A stretch of DNA of 64,000 nt from Paraburkholderia sp. SG-MS1. Its GTDB lineage: Bacteria > Pseudomonadota > Gammaproteobacteria > Burkholderiales > Burkholderiaceae. Shown one piece after another: positions 56,001 to 64,000 of the stretch (its first letter is position 1; every line of letters starts with the position of its first letter). Both the position numbers and the translations under genes were made by a program. The DNA lies in the NCBI RefSeq assembly GCF_012275575.1, contig NZ_NPIH01000005.1:1-64000 (forward strand), read 5' to 3'. The notes beneath the pieces were generated by a model, which saw nothing but the letters and a program-made list of their open reading frames with translations, had not been told where the DNA came from and made no database searches.

Positions 56001-56334
56001 GGCGGTCGTACCCAGATTACCGGCTGTGCCGACCGATTACTCGGCGGCGTTTGTCGAGCAGACAAATTTGGATGTCGCGAGACTGGATTCCGTAGTCAAG
56101 ATGCAAAGTGTCGAGCAGCTTCGAAGATGGGCGCACGGCGTGGCGGGGGGGCTGTCGGTGCTCGGACCGTCGCAGGTTCTCCAGCGTTGTCAGGAGCTGC
56201 GCGCTACTATTTCCGGGGCAGAGATGTGGACTGCCGAAATTGAGCGGCAAGCGTTGACGATTGCGTGTGCTCTCGTAGAAATGCGATCTTCAGGCGAGCG
56301 TTACTGCAGGCCAAGCATATTACCGTGCCGGTGA
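53023..56334 (+). CDS. Hybrid sensor histidine kinase (BvgS/RcsC-like phosphorelay)
   Basis: A 1103-residue kinase. TM1 (about 28-50) and TM2 (about 325-345) enclose a 270-residue periplasmic sensor domain with no Venus-flytrap signature. Then come a PAS-like linker, HisKA with H511 in FASMSHEIRTPL, HATPase (NLLSNAFKFT, DSGIGIP, GTGLGLS), a divergent inactive receiver-like segment (about 740-840), a receiver with D916 in VLTDIDMPVLNG, and a C-terminal HPt-like domain with H1038 in RRWAHGVAGGLSVLG. The relay His-Asp-His-Asp would end on the response regulator encoded just upstream. Confidence 0.93.
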   Translation: MPLMSRSAWDPALHAFHSIERNLKRERRVFSMVIILLIIGAFVAAVVTIAGRLADSLDREERATRLAIQNLAHELQERNNLLTTVSVIIELRASGVLLPEPPRHADDNCVAGVPVQGPRSILMSSCASAAQLLLATGSRLDFELILTDGHGIYGHAFPPQPPHAHNLTSKGRAREVVNAVLEKYRSLGLDPLTAAREKRIVWLRSPRTTESDMSPMIGASLVLKEGALYAIVVTTLDLKDVLQPGTGDTSISDPVVVTNGGTVAIGHVTPEQAEEIDARTGASTLQYGRFHWVPSYGWVMRRPALMLGFGHILRIVPLRQQIVEMRCGLILVLSATVALVILLLAMFRYWNYQFLTRTYAEAARALESELLNHLLVHATPVGLCIVRKDGSEIVLANKIARDVLRIANTNMKLPAALSREFQKQGIDNTSFSLAEGAKIFQFSFPIEREGLNSLHLEITYAPAILNREDVLFCAIADTTQHVLAEQALREAKRTTEVAAKAKVSFFASMSHEIRTPLASLVGNIELLKLGPLVPEQEARVHAMQISAAGLLHVVNDVLDFSKIDVGELKLNEVWGSVTDLIGRIVLSHAHLAVKEGLKFYVVLDRAVPSRLLFDPIRVSQIVTNLLSNAFKFTQSGKIVVRVQWIDSSLAISVVDSGIGIPDDLKTQLFQPFMQGDSNRLGQARGTGLGLSITARLCELMGGFVMLESTVGVGTRVSVTLPLRSADGTPDGADWTLQNHNPAILCHANEYREWLTNLFDPEAATVTVFTDTRHAVNHGRYDYLLVADEFDPADVIRWWGNPASIVWVGQDGPLVPISSDNGGVAVSVYSLPGIRTATQMLESAVLDRTHTKRTKDAGPARRHFEKLTVLIAEDNLLNRGLLRDQLSTLGANVIEAVNGSEALSMLSKRSVDIVLTDIDMPVLNGFQLIDAVRNKNLSLPIYAVSASAHPDDIAEGRARGFSDYLTKPVSLSILTKVLDAAADRDSRDALTDAKAVVPRLPAVPTDYSAAFVEQTNLDVARLDSVVKMQSVEQLRRWAHGVAGGLSVLGPSQVLQRCQELRATISGAEMWTAEIERQALTIACALVEMRSSGERYCRPSILPCR

Positions 56335-57521
56335 TCAGATTTCCGCTACCGCCGGCGCCTGATGATGTTCGGACGATTCGTACCGCTGGTTGTGATGGGC
56401 GATTCGCTCATAAAGGGGCGATGCGATCCAAGTGGCAAAGTTAAAACTGCTTTTACTGAACGGCGCGGGTGACGCCACCATGATGAACATCGGCCGGTTC
56501 ATATGCCGAACCTACGCGGATCTCTATGCGGTCAATGGGTGCCTGTGCGACGATCTGTGATAATCGACTTTGCCGCGGAACTGGCGCCATGAGAGTGGCG
56601 CTCGTTGTAATACTCGAACGCGGGCGCGAACTGGGTAAATGGTGTCAACCCGATGTCAGAGCAAAGAGTCGTGCTTTCTCCGACGTGCGGACCGAGGGCA
56701 CTTCGTTGGGGTCCGGCCGGTAATCAGTTCCATGATCATTGCAGTAGGCTGCCAATCGAACTGCAGTCATCGGCTGTACGAAATACGACTTCACTCGCCT
56801 TCCAGGTCTGAAAGACGGGCAATTGCTCAATCGTCCACAAGCGTGATGTCGGTATCGCCCTTAGTCGGACTCTGTGCATCGGCTCATTGAGCGCGGAGTC
56901 GTCAAACAGACCTTGCGGCCCTGTACGTTGCGCGGTTTAAGTGACATCCCTCTCGCGTCACATGACTTGGCAGGAATGAGCTGAGGATGCTACCCGGCAC
57001 AACGATCAGCGGATCCGCTTCAACCCAAGAGGTCTGCAATGGGATATGCGCACGTAGGTCACCCGTCATTGAGTGACGAGTCACGAGTTGATGACCGCGC
57101 GCGACGCCGCGGCCAAAATACGTCTGCGCGTCAAATTGAGTATGTGTTGCCAGATACTATGGTACAGCGAGATTCGTCGCCGCATGACACGCAAATCCAG
57201 TTTTCTCTTTTATATCGAATTTATCTGAAATGATCTCGTCAGTCGATGTAAGAAAAAGTTGTCATAGAGATCGTTTTCGACTCGATCGGGGCTGCAGGAA
57301 ATTCAACCGGCACACCGTCTGGCATCGTGTCGGATGATCGACGGCATCCAATTGGCCACCTGCGATCAGTCACTACACTGAACTATCTATGCCTATCGCG
57401 GCGGTGCTTCAACTTACCGTTTGAAATCTACGCCCGGCAAGACCGAAAAGTTGGGTCGCGATAAGGTCATGCAGATATGAAGACCAGTTTTGAGCGGCCG
57501 CGATGGTCGCCGTGGCCAGAG
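56335..57521. other. Gene-poor stretch between the kinase and EAL genes
   Basis: About 1.19 kb with no intact gene. On the minus strand near 56560-56640 a fragment (FEYYNERHSHGAS) weakly recalls the end of IS3-type transposases, but nothing else of such an element is present. Confidence 0.4.
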
Positions 57522-58499
57522 CTATCGTAAGCTCATTGCGAGGCCGTGGCCCGCGACAAGATCATCGATCTGCGCAGCATGAACTGGCATGCAAATATAG
57601 GAACCTTGGCAATCAACGTTTGACATGTTCTTTGTCCAGGTGAGCTGTGCTTCGTTCTCGATACCGTCGATAACGATCTGTTTCCCAAGGCGTTGCCCAA
57701 TTCGAACAAGGACTTCCAGGACGTTCGTTGCCTCTGAACTTTCGGGGATGCCGTTGATCAATGATCGGTCAATTTTTAGAACATCGACTGCCAGCCGATG
57801 CAAGATAGATGGCGACCAGCCTCCAGCTCCGAAGTCGCCAATCGCAACCCGAACGCCCGTATCACGTATTGAATCGACGGCAGCCAAAAGCACATCAAGT
57901 GGCCCGGACTCCGAGGATTCCGTGAGCTGAATTTGCAGTTTTGCCGTGTCAACTGCATGAGAAGCGAGCAGCGCGATCAACTTTCGTGGCAAATCCTCTC
58001 GTGTTAATTCCTGGGGCGAAAGACTGATGACGAGCGACAGCGTAGTGTATTTGCATGCAGCCCAGTCAGAGAGCGTCTCTGCAGCCTTTTCCAAAATGAA
58101 ATCTGTAAAACGGCCCGACAGACCGGAGTTTTCTGCGTCTCTGATGAACGATGTAGGTGTCAAGATACCGTGGATGGGATGACGCCAGCGTAACGAGGCC
58201 TCAAAACCAGACAGTCTCTCCTCTGGCACTCGCAGTTTCGGCTGGAAAACCAGCATGAATTCGTTTCTTTCCAATCCGCGCTCAAGCTGATCGACTATGT
58301 TGAGCTGATCGATATCCGCAGTACGATCCGTTAGCGTCCCCGGAGGGACGGAATCTTGTACTTTGACACAAGCAGTCGAGGAGTGACCCAAGAAACCCAA
58401 CCTGGAATCGCTAATCAGCGCGGAGGACGTTTGCAAGTCACCGAGCAACTGCTCATAAGAGATCTTTTCGTTCGTTTCCTGCATTTGCGTAGCCCCCAT
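57522..58499 (-). CDS. Degenerate EAL-domain protein, probably catalytically inactive
   Basis: A 325-residue protein with one EAL domain (about 70-320). Retained: E100 (EAS instead of EAL), D222, K242 in VLKIDRSLI, E281 and Q298. Lost: the Asn of the NxS motif (S159), the Glu of EITES (Q191, read as QLTES) and the first Asp of DDFGTG (G221). These are metal ligands in active c-di-GMP phosphodiesterases, so hydrolysis is unlikely; binding or protein partnering, as in other degenerate EAL regulators, is the better guess. No GGDEF or membrane segment. Start ATG 58499 or 58484 (the latter has ggggg 8 bases before it). Confidence 0.87.
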   Translation of the reverse strand: MGATQMQETNEKISYEQLLGDLQTSSALISDSRLGFLGHSSTACVKVQDSVPPGTLTDRTADIDQLNIVDQLERGLERNEFMLVFQPKLRVPEERLSGFEASLRWRHPIHGILTPTSFIRDAENSGLSGRFTDFILEKAAETLSDWAACKYTTLSLVISLSPQELTREDLPRKLIALLASHAVDTAKLQIQLTESSESGPLDVLLAAVDSIRDTGVRVAIGDFGAGGWSPSILHRLAVDVLKIDRSLINGIPESSEATNVLEVLVRIGQRLGKQIVIDGIENEAQLTWTKNMSNVDCQGSYICMPVHAAQIDDLVAGHGLAMSLR

Positions 58500-59806
58500 C
58501 CGGTCAAAATACCTTGAAGCAAGGTTAAACCAGCCTGTCGGTCATTGGAGCAATTGACCGGGTCCTTCGCCTTATGCCTGCTGCGGCAGGCCCAACTTCA
58601 TTCTCGCAAAGCAATGTCACATTAACATCACCCCGTTGACAGGATCGCGCGGCAGTCAAATAGGTCAGACTGTCGGCCCTCATCCGTGCCTCCATAGTCG
58701 ACTTGTGATTGTGGAAGGAACCAAAAAACCGAACGGAATCGTTGATGATGAACTATCAAACGGACGAAAGTGGACTAATTTTAAAAGCTTCGCACTCGCG
58801 AATGGTCTTGAAAAATGATACGCAGTCTCTCAGAGTGCATTGTGAATTATTGACACATGTCCACACTCATTGGCCTCGGCCGCGTAAATTTGGACGGTCG
58901 GATAAATGGAATTATCGAGGCCTGAGATGGCGGTGGATCCTATGCACGCATTGCCTGCAGCTCAGCCGGTATGAATGGTCGGTGTCGCGCGTCTATTGGT
59001 TACCACCGAGCGTAGCTGGTAAGTGAAGCGGACACATTGCTGATGCGCGGATTCACGAACTGATTGTCAGCATCTCGGTCTCTCGGAGCGCGGGTACTGG
59101 CGCAATTGGCGCATCGAAAACGACATGAGATTGGCCGTCGGCGCAAGCATATGCGATTGAAGTTAGCGCTCGGTGTCAGAGCGAATACGAGTCGTAAGAG
59201 CCTACGGTTTTTTGTATATGTGTTCCTTCGTTCGTGCGGTGCTGACTGGCGGAAAAACGATCTACGCGCGCGGGACGATGCCCTGAAGGAATGCTCGGCC
59301 CTGCGGGAAACATCAACCGCTTGAAACCGTTCCTTGCCGACGTTGCTCTGAAAGCGCGAATGCGGTGCGACAGCCCGTGTCGTCCAGAAGAAATGCTGCT
59401 TTGCTTGACGGGTGCGAAAGCTGGGCTTGCTCTGCGGATTCGTCGCCAGAACCTCTCGCGGTGACGCTGGTCCGTGAGGGGAGTCGGTCGCCGGGGGATG
59501 ATCACGACAAACCTCCTTCGTCTGAGATGTCGCGTCATGGCAACCGCGCGGGGGTAAGGGTGTGATTGAAGGAGATTTCGGCATTTTAATCGACTACGAT
59601 AGTGAGTACCTCGAGTAGTAGCGTTTTCGCCGATCGTTATCCCGATAAGCGTATCCCAAAAATCGACGGATTGTTACTTCACTCGTGCTTTATTACAAAA
59701 ATACGAGGCCGCTGCGTAAACGGGTTTTGCACTCGCATAAAAAAATCCCGAGGGAAGCGATTGAAGTTTCCCACGGCCAGCCGATGGAAAAGGAGAGAGA
59801 TATTTT
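58500..59806. other. Gene-poor stretch between EAL and LuxR-family genes
   Basis: About 1.3 kb with no supported gene. The divergent EAL and LuxR genes must have promoters here. I see no repeat or strong hairpin. Confidence 0.45.
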
Positions 59807-62599
59807 ATGGGCGCATGTTCAGCCGGTACTGGTCGCGAATGGGACATGTCGTTGATCCAGACTAAAATGATCCCCCCACGCCTTCCGTCAGGCTATGTGC
59901 GGCGTCTTGCGTTGCTCAGTCAGCTTGATGAGAGACGGTCGCGCAGCGTGACCGTCGTGACCGCACCAGCGGGTTTCGGCAAGACGACATTGCTCGCTGA
60001 ATGGCGAGAAGGGGCGTGGAAAAAAAAGCATCCTGTTGCATGGCTGAGCCTCGACGAAGAAGACGACGATCCTCAGCAGTTCGGCGCATATCTGGTAGCT
60101 GCATTCTCCAGAACGTCCGAGAGCATCGCCCAGCAGGCGCAGCAACTCCTGGATAACGATGCGGCCACTCCTATCAGGACAGTCATCTCGGTACTTCTGA
60201 ACGGGATTGCTGCGTACGGCCGGAGCGTTTTCCTTGTGCTGGATGACGTCGACCGCCTGACCACGGGGTCTGTACTTGCCATTGTCTCCCGGCTGTTGCG
60301 TTATGCGCCCGAAAACATGCATGTGTTATTGGGCGCGCGCGGTGAGCCAAGCTTGACACTTGGTCAACTCAGAACACCCGAGAAACTAATGCGTATCGGT
60401 GTCGACGATCTCCGATTTTCGACGGATGATGCGCGGGCGTTTTTCGCTCAGGCGGCCACGGTGCCGCTTGACCAAAGCAGCATCGAACTACTGAACCAGG
60501 CGACAGAAGGGTGGGTGACGGGCCTGCAACTGGTTTCCCTTGCAGTAGGGCAGATCGGTGACGCAGCTAAGATCGCCAATAATCTGGCAGGATCCTGTTC
60601 TGGAATCGACCACTACCTGAACGATACGGTGCTCGCGCATTTGCCGCCGGTGATGCTTAAGTTCTTGCTATACACGTCGATTCTTGAACGACTCACTGCG
60701 CCCGTGTGCGACGCCATCATGGGCGGCGAGGGCGGAAGCGGAGAAAAGCTTGAATGGCTCGAACGGCATAGCGTCTTTATTCAGCCACTGGATCAGACAC
60801 GGAACTGGTACCGCTGTCACGTGCTGCTGTCCGATGCGCTTCGACGGCGCCTTGTTCATCAGATGCCGCAGAAGGTTTCCGTGCTGCATCAACGCGCGTG
60901 CCAATGGTTTGCGGGTGCACGTCTCTGGCCCCAGGCAGTCACACACGCTTTGGCTGCGGGCGAATTCGAGCAGGCGGCACAGTGGGTCGAGAACTGTGCA
61001 ATGGAGATGTTGGAACGCGGTGATCCGTACACGTTACTAGACTGGATTGACAAACTTCCACCGGATGTTCTCCAGCGACGACTACGTTTGCGCCTCGCGA
61101 AAGCGTGGGCGCTCGCATTGTCGCTTCAAACGACGCGCGCTATGAGGGAAATTGACGCTGTTGTCGAGGAACTCAGTCGTGGGCATCGCGATGACGGCGA
61201 CATGAAGGCCGAAGCTGCGGGTGCGGAGATTAGCGCAATCCGTGCACTGATCGCCAGCAATAACGACGATAGCGAGCGTGCGCTTGAACTCGTGCATGCC
61301 GCAGAGGCCTCAACGGCACCCTCGGCACAATGGGTAAAGTGTCAGGTACAGGCTGCGCAAGTCTTTGGTTTGATGTATAGGGGTGAATTCGGCCAAATAC
61401 GTCGCCTATGGAATGTCGCTAACGACCGGGTGGAATATCGTCAAGGATCGACCTACTCGGATATGTTTCTAGACGCTATGTACGGTCTTGCCGCCCTTTT
61501 ACATGGCGAGCTGACTGAAGCACGGCAGATTTTTGAGGAGACGTTTGAGCGCGCCGAAAATGTTCTGGGCGCGTCATCGACCGGCGCAACGTGGCTAGCG
61601 GGTTGCCTGGCATCGATTTACTATGAGTGCAACGATCTCCCGCAAGCAAGGAAGATAGTGGCGGGTCGCGCGACCCTCGCATTGGATGCGGCGCCGCTAG
61701 GCGCGCTGGTGCAACATACGCTTTCTGTGTCACGGCTGATGTGCCGCAGCGGAGAGACAGATTCCGCATTGGCAGTTCTTGAAGGCAGTCGGCAGGTAGC
61801 GATCACCCGACGATTGCCACGACTCAGGGTGGCGTGCGATGCTGAAATTGTGAAATTGCTTCTGAACGAGGGTAACGTTGTGCAGGCCAGGCAGATCGCG
61901 AGAGAACTTAGCCTGAGCTTGCCAAAGATGTGGGAAGGGCGAACGGGGGCCGCCTTGGAAACCTGGACAAGCTACTGCCTCGTGCGGGCGAGGGTGCTCA
62001 TTGCGGAGAATCTTGCTGACAGGGCTGTCATTTTTCTTACGCTTCTGGTCGATAAGCTGGGTGCTATGGGTTGGCGCTGTTCCGAGGCTATCGTTTCCTT
62101 GCTGCTTTCCCGTGCGTTCGAGCAATGTAACGCCTCCGACGATGCGCTTGCTGCACTCGACCATGCACTGCAGGTTGGCGAAGCGACTGGCATGATTAAC
62201 AGCTTCGTAGATGAAGGGCCGCCGATGCGCGCACTGCTGCAGCGGTTTCGTCGATCCTTAGGGAGTGTCTCGACTTCACAAATGGCATACGTCGACAGAT
62301 TGCTGGCAGCTTTCGATGATCTCGACAATGTGCCACCTGCGTCTGCGGAACCCGTTCAGGCGGTGACGACATCGCCGGATGTTCTCAGTGCAAGAGAACT
62401 CGAAATAGTCCGCTACGTAGCTCGCGGTCTTTCGAACAAGGAAATCGGTCGATCACTGAAACTTGCGCCCGAGACAGTCAAGTGGCATTTGAAGAACATT
62501 TTCGAAAAACTCAACGTAGGTTCACGGATCGAAGCGGTGCAGAGCGTTCTTGGATCTCGGGGTTGGAGAACCCCGTGCGACCATTTAGCGGGCCGTTGA
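59807..62599 (+). CDS. MalT-like LuxR-family ATP-dependent regulator (LAL)
   Basis: A 930-residue STAND-type regulator. An N-terminal NTPase has Walker [11 protein letters not shown] (K59) and Walker [12 protein letters not shown]; the middle (about 370-830) is a TPR-like sensor region; and the C-terminal GerE domain reads [20 protein letters not shown] then [17 protein letters not shown]. Such proteins bind an effector and ATP, oligomerise and activate transcription. Start ATG 59807 follows aggag about 14 bases upstream; ATG 59846, just before the [10 protein letters not shown] family start, is an alternative. No target operon adjoins it, so what it controls is unknown. Confidence 0.93.
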   Translation: MGACSAGTGREWDMSLIQTKMIPPRLPSGYVRRLALLSQLDERRSRSVTVVTAPAGFGKTTLLAEWREGAWKKKHPVAWLSLDEEDDDPQQFGAYLVAAFSRTSESIAQQAQQLLDNDAATPIRTVISVLLNGIAAYGRSVFLVLDDVDRLTTGSVLAIVSRLLRYAPENMHVLLGARGEPSLTLGQLRTPEKLMRIGVDDLRFSTDDARAFFAQAATVPLDQSSIELLNQATEGWVTGLQLVSLAVGQIGDAAKIANNLAGSCSGIDHYLNDTVLAHLPPVMLKFLLYTSILERLTAPVCDAIMGGEGGSGEKLEWLERHSVFIQPLDQTRNWYRCHVLLSDALRRRLVHQMPQKVSVLHQRACQWFAGARLWPQAVTHALAAGEFEQAAQWVENCAMEMLERGDPYTLLDWIDKLPPDVLQRRLRLRLAKAWALALSLQTTRAMREIDAVVEELSRGHRDDGDMKAEAAGAEISAIRALIASNNDDSERALELVHAAEASTAPSAQWVKCQVQAAQVFGLMYRGEFGQIRRLWNVANDRVEYRQGSTYSDMFLDAMYGLAALLHGELTEARQIFEETFERAENVLGASSTGATWLAGCLASIYYECNDLPQARKIVAGRATLALDAAPLGALVQHTLSVSRLMCRSGETDSALAVLEGSRQVAITRRLPRLRVACDAEIVKLLLNEGNVVQARQIARELSLSLPKMWEGRTGAALETWTSYCLVRARVLIAENLADRAVIFLTLLVDKLGAMGWRCSEAIVSLLLSRAFEQCNASDDALAALDHALQVGEATGMINSFVDEGPPMRALLQRFRRSLGSVSTSQMAYVDRLLAAFDDLDNVPPASAEPVQAVTTSPDVLSARELEIVRYVARGLSNKEIGRSLKLAPETVKWHLKNIFEKLNVGSRIEAVQSVLGSRGWRTPCDHLAGR

Positions 62600-63249
62600 A
62601 ATACTCGCGGAAGCTGTCCTCGTCGGCGGAGGGTAAGCGTTGAACGGACGTCGTCAATGTTGGAGAGATGGGACTGACGCGTGAGCCAGATGGTTTTACC
62701 GACTCGATGTTCACCGTGCTGAAGCTGGACGATTTCTTGCGGAAGGACGGCGCAGTGCGGGGCCACTGGACATTCAGCTGGAACGGCGAGCGGCTGTCCG
62801 AACATGACGTAATAGTGTTGCTGTTCAATGAGACAGTCGAAGCCGCGTGTGAGCGCGACATCTTTCCGGGGAACACTTCAGCGTCGACGGCAGCAAGGGC
62901 ACGGGTAAAGGAGCTTCAAGCAAACAAAAAGCCGACCATCGCGGGTCGGCTTTCTCTTGCCGGTGTGCGCCAGCTGTCCGTTTGTGCTGCTCAGTGTGCT
63001 GCTATTCGGACTCAGCCCTGACCGAGTATCAGTGACCCAAAGCGACTATAAGCGTGGACCGCAACGAAGTGCTAAAGATTGCTCCTGAGATAGATTTCTC
63101 AATCGCATTGAGAGCAACGGAAGTAAAGCCGTTTCTAGTGACGCTTCAGAAGCACGCTTCGTCTGTGGGACGATCATGACGCGCCAGGAAGCACCCACCG
63201 AAAAACGTTGCACGCATTTCCGGACAAACTTAAAAGAGCGTCCTTCAGG
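62600..63249. other. Intergenic region with terminator
   Basis: 650 bases between convergent genes. The open frame at 62668-63021 (plus) runs through a terminator hairpin and matches no family, so I do not call it a gene. Confidence 0.5.
62926..62957 (-). terminator. Rho-independent terminator, minus-strand polarity
   Basis: AAGCCGACC and GGTCGGCTT form a nine to ten base stem with a six-base loop; read on the minus strand it is followed by TTTTTGTTTG. It would end transcripts coming from the RNase G gene about 290 bases away; on the plus strand (TTTCTCTT) it may also stop the LuxR-gene transcript. Confidence 0.8.
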
Positions 63250-64000
63250 CTACATCAGAACGATATCGTACTGTTCCTGACTCAAATTCGACTCCACCTG
63301 CAACGACACTGGCTTGCCAATGAAATCAATCAACATCGCCAGATGCTGCGACTCTTCTTCAAGAAACAGATCAATCACCTGCTGCGACGCCACCACACGA
63401 AACTCGCGCGGATTAAACTGCCGCGACTCGCGCAGAATCTCGCGCAGCACGTCATAGCAAACCGTTCGCGGCGTCTTGACTTGCCCCTTACCCTGACAAA
63501 CCGGGCACGGCTCGCACAGCACGTGCGCCAAAGACTCGCGCGTACGCTTTCTCGTCATCTCTACCAGTCCGAGTTGCGAGAAGCCATTCACCGTCACTCG
63601 CGTCCGATCGCGCGACAACGCCTTCTTCAACTCACCGAGCACCTGGTCGCGATGCTCGACGTTTTCCATATCGATGAAATCGATGATGATCACGCCGCCC
63701 AGATTGCGCAGCCGCAATTGCCGTGCGATCGTGTGCGCGGCCTCGAGGTTGGTCTTGAAGATCGTATCGTCGAAGTTTCGCGCACCGACGTAACCGCCGG
63801 TGTTCACGTCGATGGTGGTCATCGCTTCGGTCTGGTCGATCACGAGATAACCGCCCGACTTCAGATCGACGCGGCGCGACAACGCGCGCTGAATCTCGGC
63901 TTCGATGTTGTAGAGATCGAAGAGCGGCCGCTCGCCGGTGTAGTGATGCAGTTTCGATGAAACCGCCGGCGTGAACTCCGCCGCGAAATCGGCGAGCATC
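63250..64000 (-). CDS. rng: Ribonuclease G, C-terminal part (runs off window)
   Basis: The last 250 codons of an RNase E/G family protein; the N-terminal S1 domain lies beyond the right edge. The catalytic magnesium ligands are in MTTIDVNTGG and VIIIDFIDM, and the zinc-link motif is CEPCPVCQGKG, as in RNase E/G. There is no RNase E-type C-terminal scaffold, since the protein ends shortly after (SLQVESNLSQEQYDIVLM), so it is RNase G (CafA). It processes 16S rRNA 5' ends and some mRNAs. Confidence 0.94.
   Translation of the reverse strand, partial: MLADFAAEFTPAVSSKLHHYTGERPLFDLYNIEAEIQRALSRRVDLKSGGYLVIDQTEAMTTIDVNTGGYVGARNFDDTIFKTNLEAAHTIARQLRLRNLGGVIIIDFIDMENVEHRDQVLGELKKALSRDRTRVTVNGFSQLGLVEMTRKRTRESLAHVLCEPCPVCQGKGQVKTPRTVCYDVLREILRESRQFNPREFRVVASQQVIDLFLEEESQHLAMLIDFIGKPVSLQVESNLSQEQYDIVLM

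Noticed and set aside
56560-56640. Possible IS3-type transposase end (FEYYNERHSHGAS)
   Set aside because: A dozen residues only, and no other element parts or terminal repeats nearby.
62668-63021. Plus-strand open frame of 117 codons before RNase G
   Set aside because: It reads through a clear terminator hairpin and has no motif or ribosome-binding site of note.
1-64000. CRISPR arrays, tRNA, rRNA, complete insertion sequences, phage attachment sites
   Set aside because: No regularly spaced repeats, cloverleaf signatures, rRNA segments or transposases with terminal repeats were seen anywhere in the window.

Overview
The window is GC-rich DNA with a beta-proteobacterial gene complement: RdgC, an RNase G with a minus-strand terminator behind it, a cepacian-like exopolysaccharide locus, a BvgAS-like phosphorelay and a compact type III secretion locus. 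Taken together this points to Burkholderiaceae, most likely Paraburkholderia. The assignment is inferred from gene content; no rRNA or tRNA lies in the window to confirm it.

Layout. (1) 0.1-13.8 kb holds ordinary chromosomal genes: an O-antigen ligase divergent from a family 2 glycosyltransferase, a decayed SnoaL-like cyclase, rdgC, an MFS exporter with two VOC-fold proteins, an NlpC/P60 lipoprotein, a tandem-Mop protein, a GAF-type free methionine sulfoxide reductase, an MscS channel, a PHB-depolymerase-type esterase and a ribbon-helix-helix protein. (2) 15.1-27.8 kb is a one-direction exopolysaccharide operon of the Wzx/Wzy type: priming glycosyl-1-phosphate transferase, OPX exporter, UDP-glucose dehydrogenase, low-molecular-weight tyrosine phosphatase, Wzc-type tyrosine kinase, glycosyltransferase, polymerase, flippase, second glycosyltransferase and a secreted BNR_4 beta-propeller protein that may trim the polymer. 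(3) 30.0-34.9 kb is a type I secretion operon (TolC-like, ABC transporter with a C39-like domain lacking Cys and His, HlyD-like adaptor) with no substrate gene nearby. (4) 36.1-51.0 kb is a type III secretion locus, sctC-D-(small protein)-I-J-K-L-Q-R-S-T-U-V-N-O, with almost every junction overlapping. A Gly/Met-rich small secreted-protein candidate and an RHH_4 regulator lie upstream, and a DUF1521 (metal-inducible autoprocessing) protein lies convergent downstream. (5) 52.4-62.6 kb is regulatory: a response regulator plus hybrid kinase pair, a degenerate EAL protein and a MalT-like LuxR regulator. (6) The C-terminal part of RNase G runs off the right edge.

The most unusual observation is that the type III export-gate protein SctU ends just before its autocleavage domain, and sctV starts one base after its stop. 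No SctP ruler and no translocon gene are visible either, so both known parts of the substrate-specificity switch are absent here. The same locus carries a DUF1521 protein with an intact GDPH autocleavage site, so processing may have moved to the substrate. That last step is inference. The secretion, polysaccharide and regulatory blocks are separated by gene-poor stretches of 0.8-1.4 kb holding only gene relics, as expected for accessory DNA assembled in pieces.
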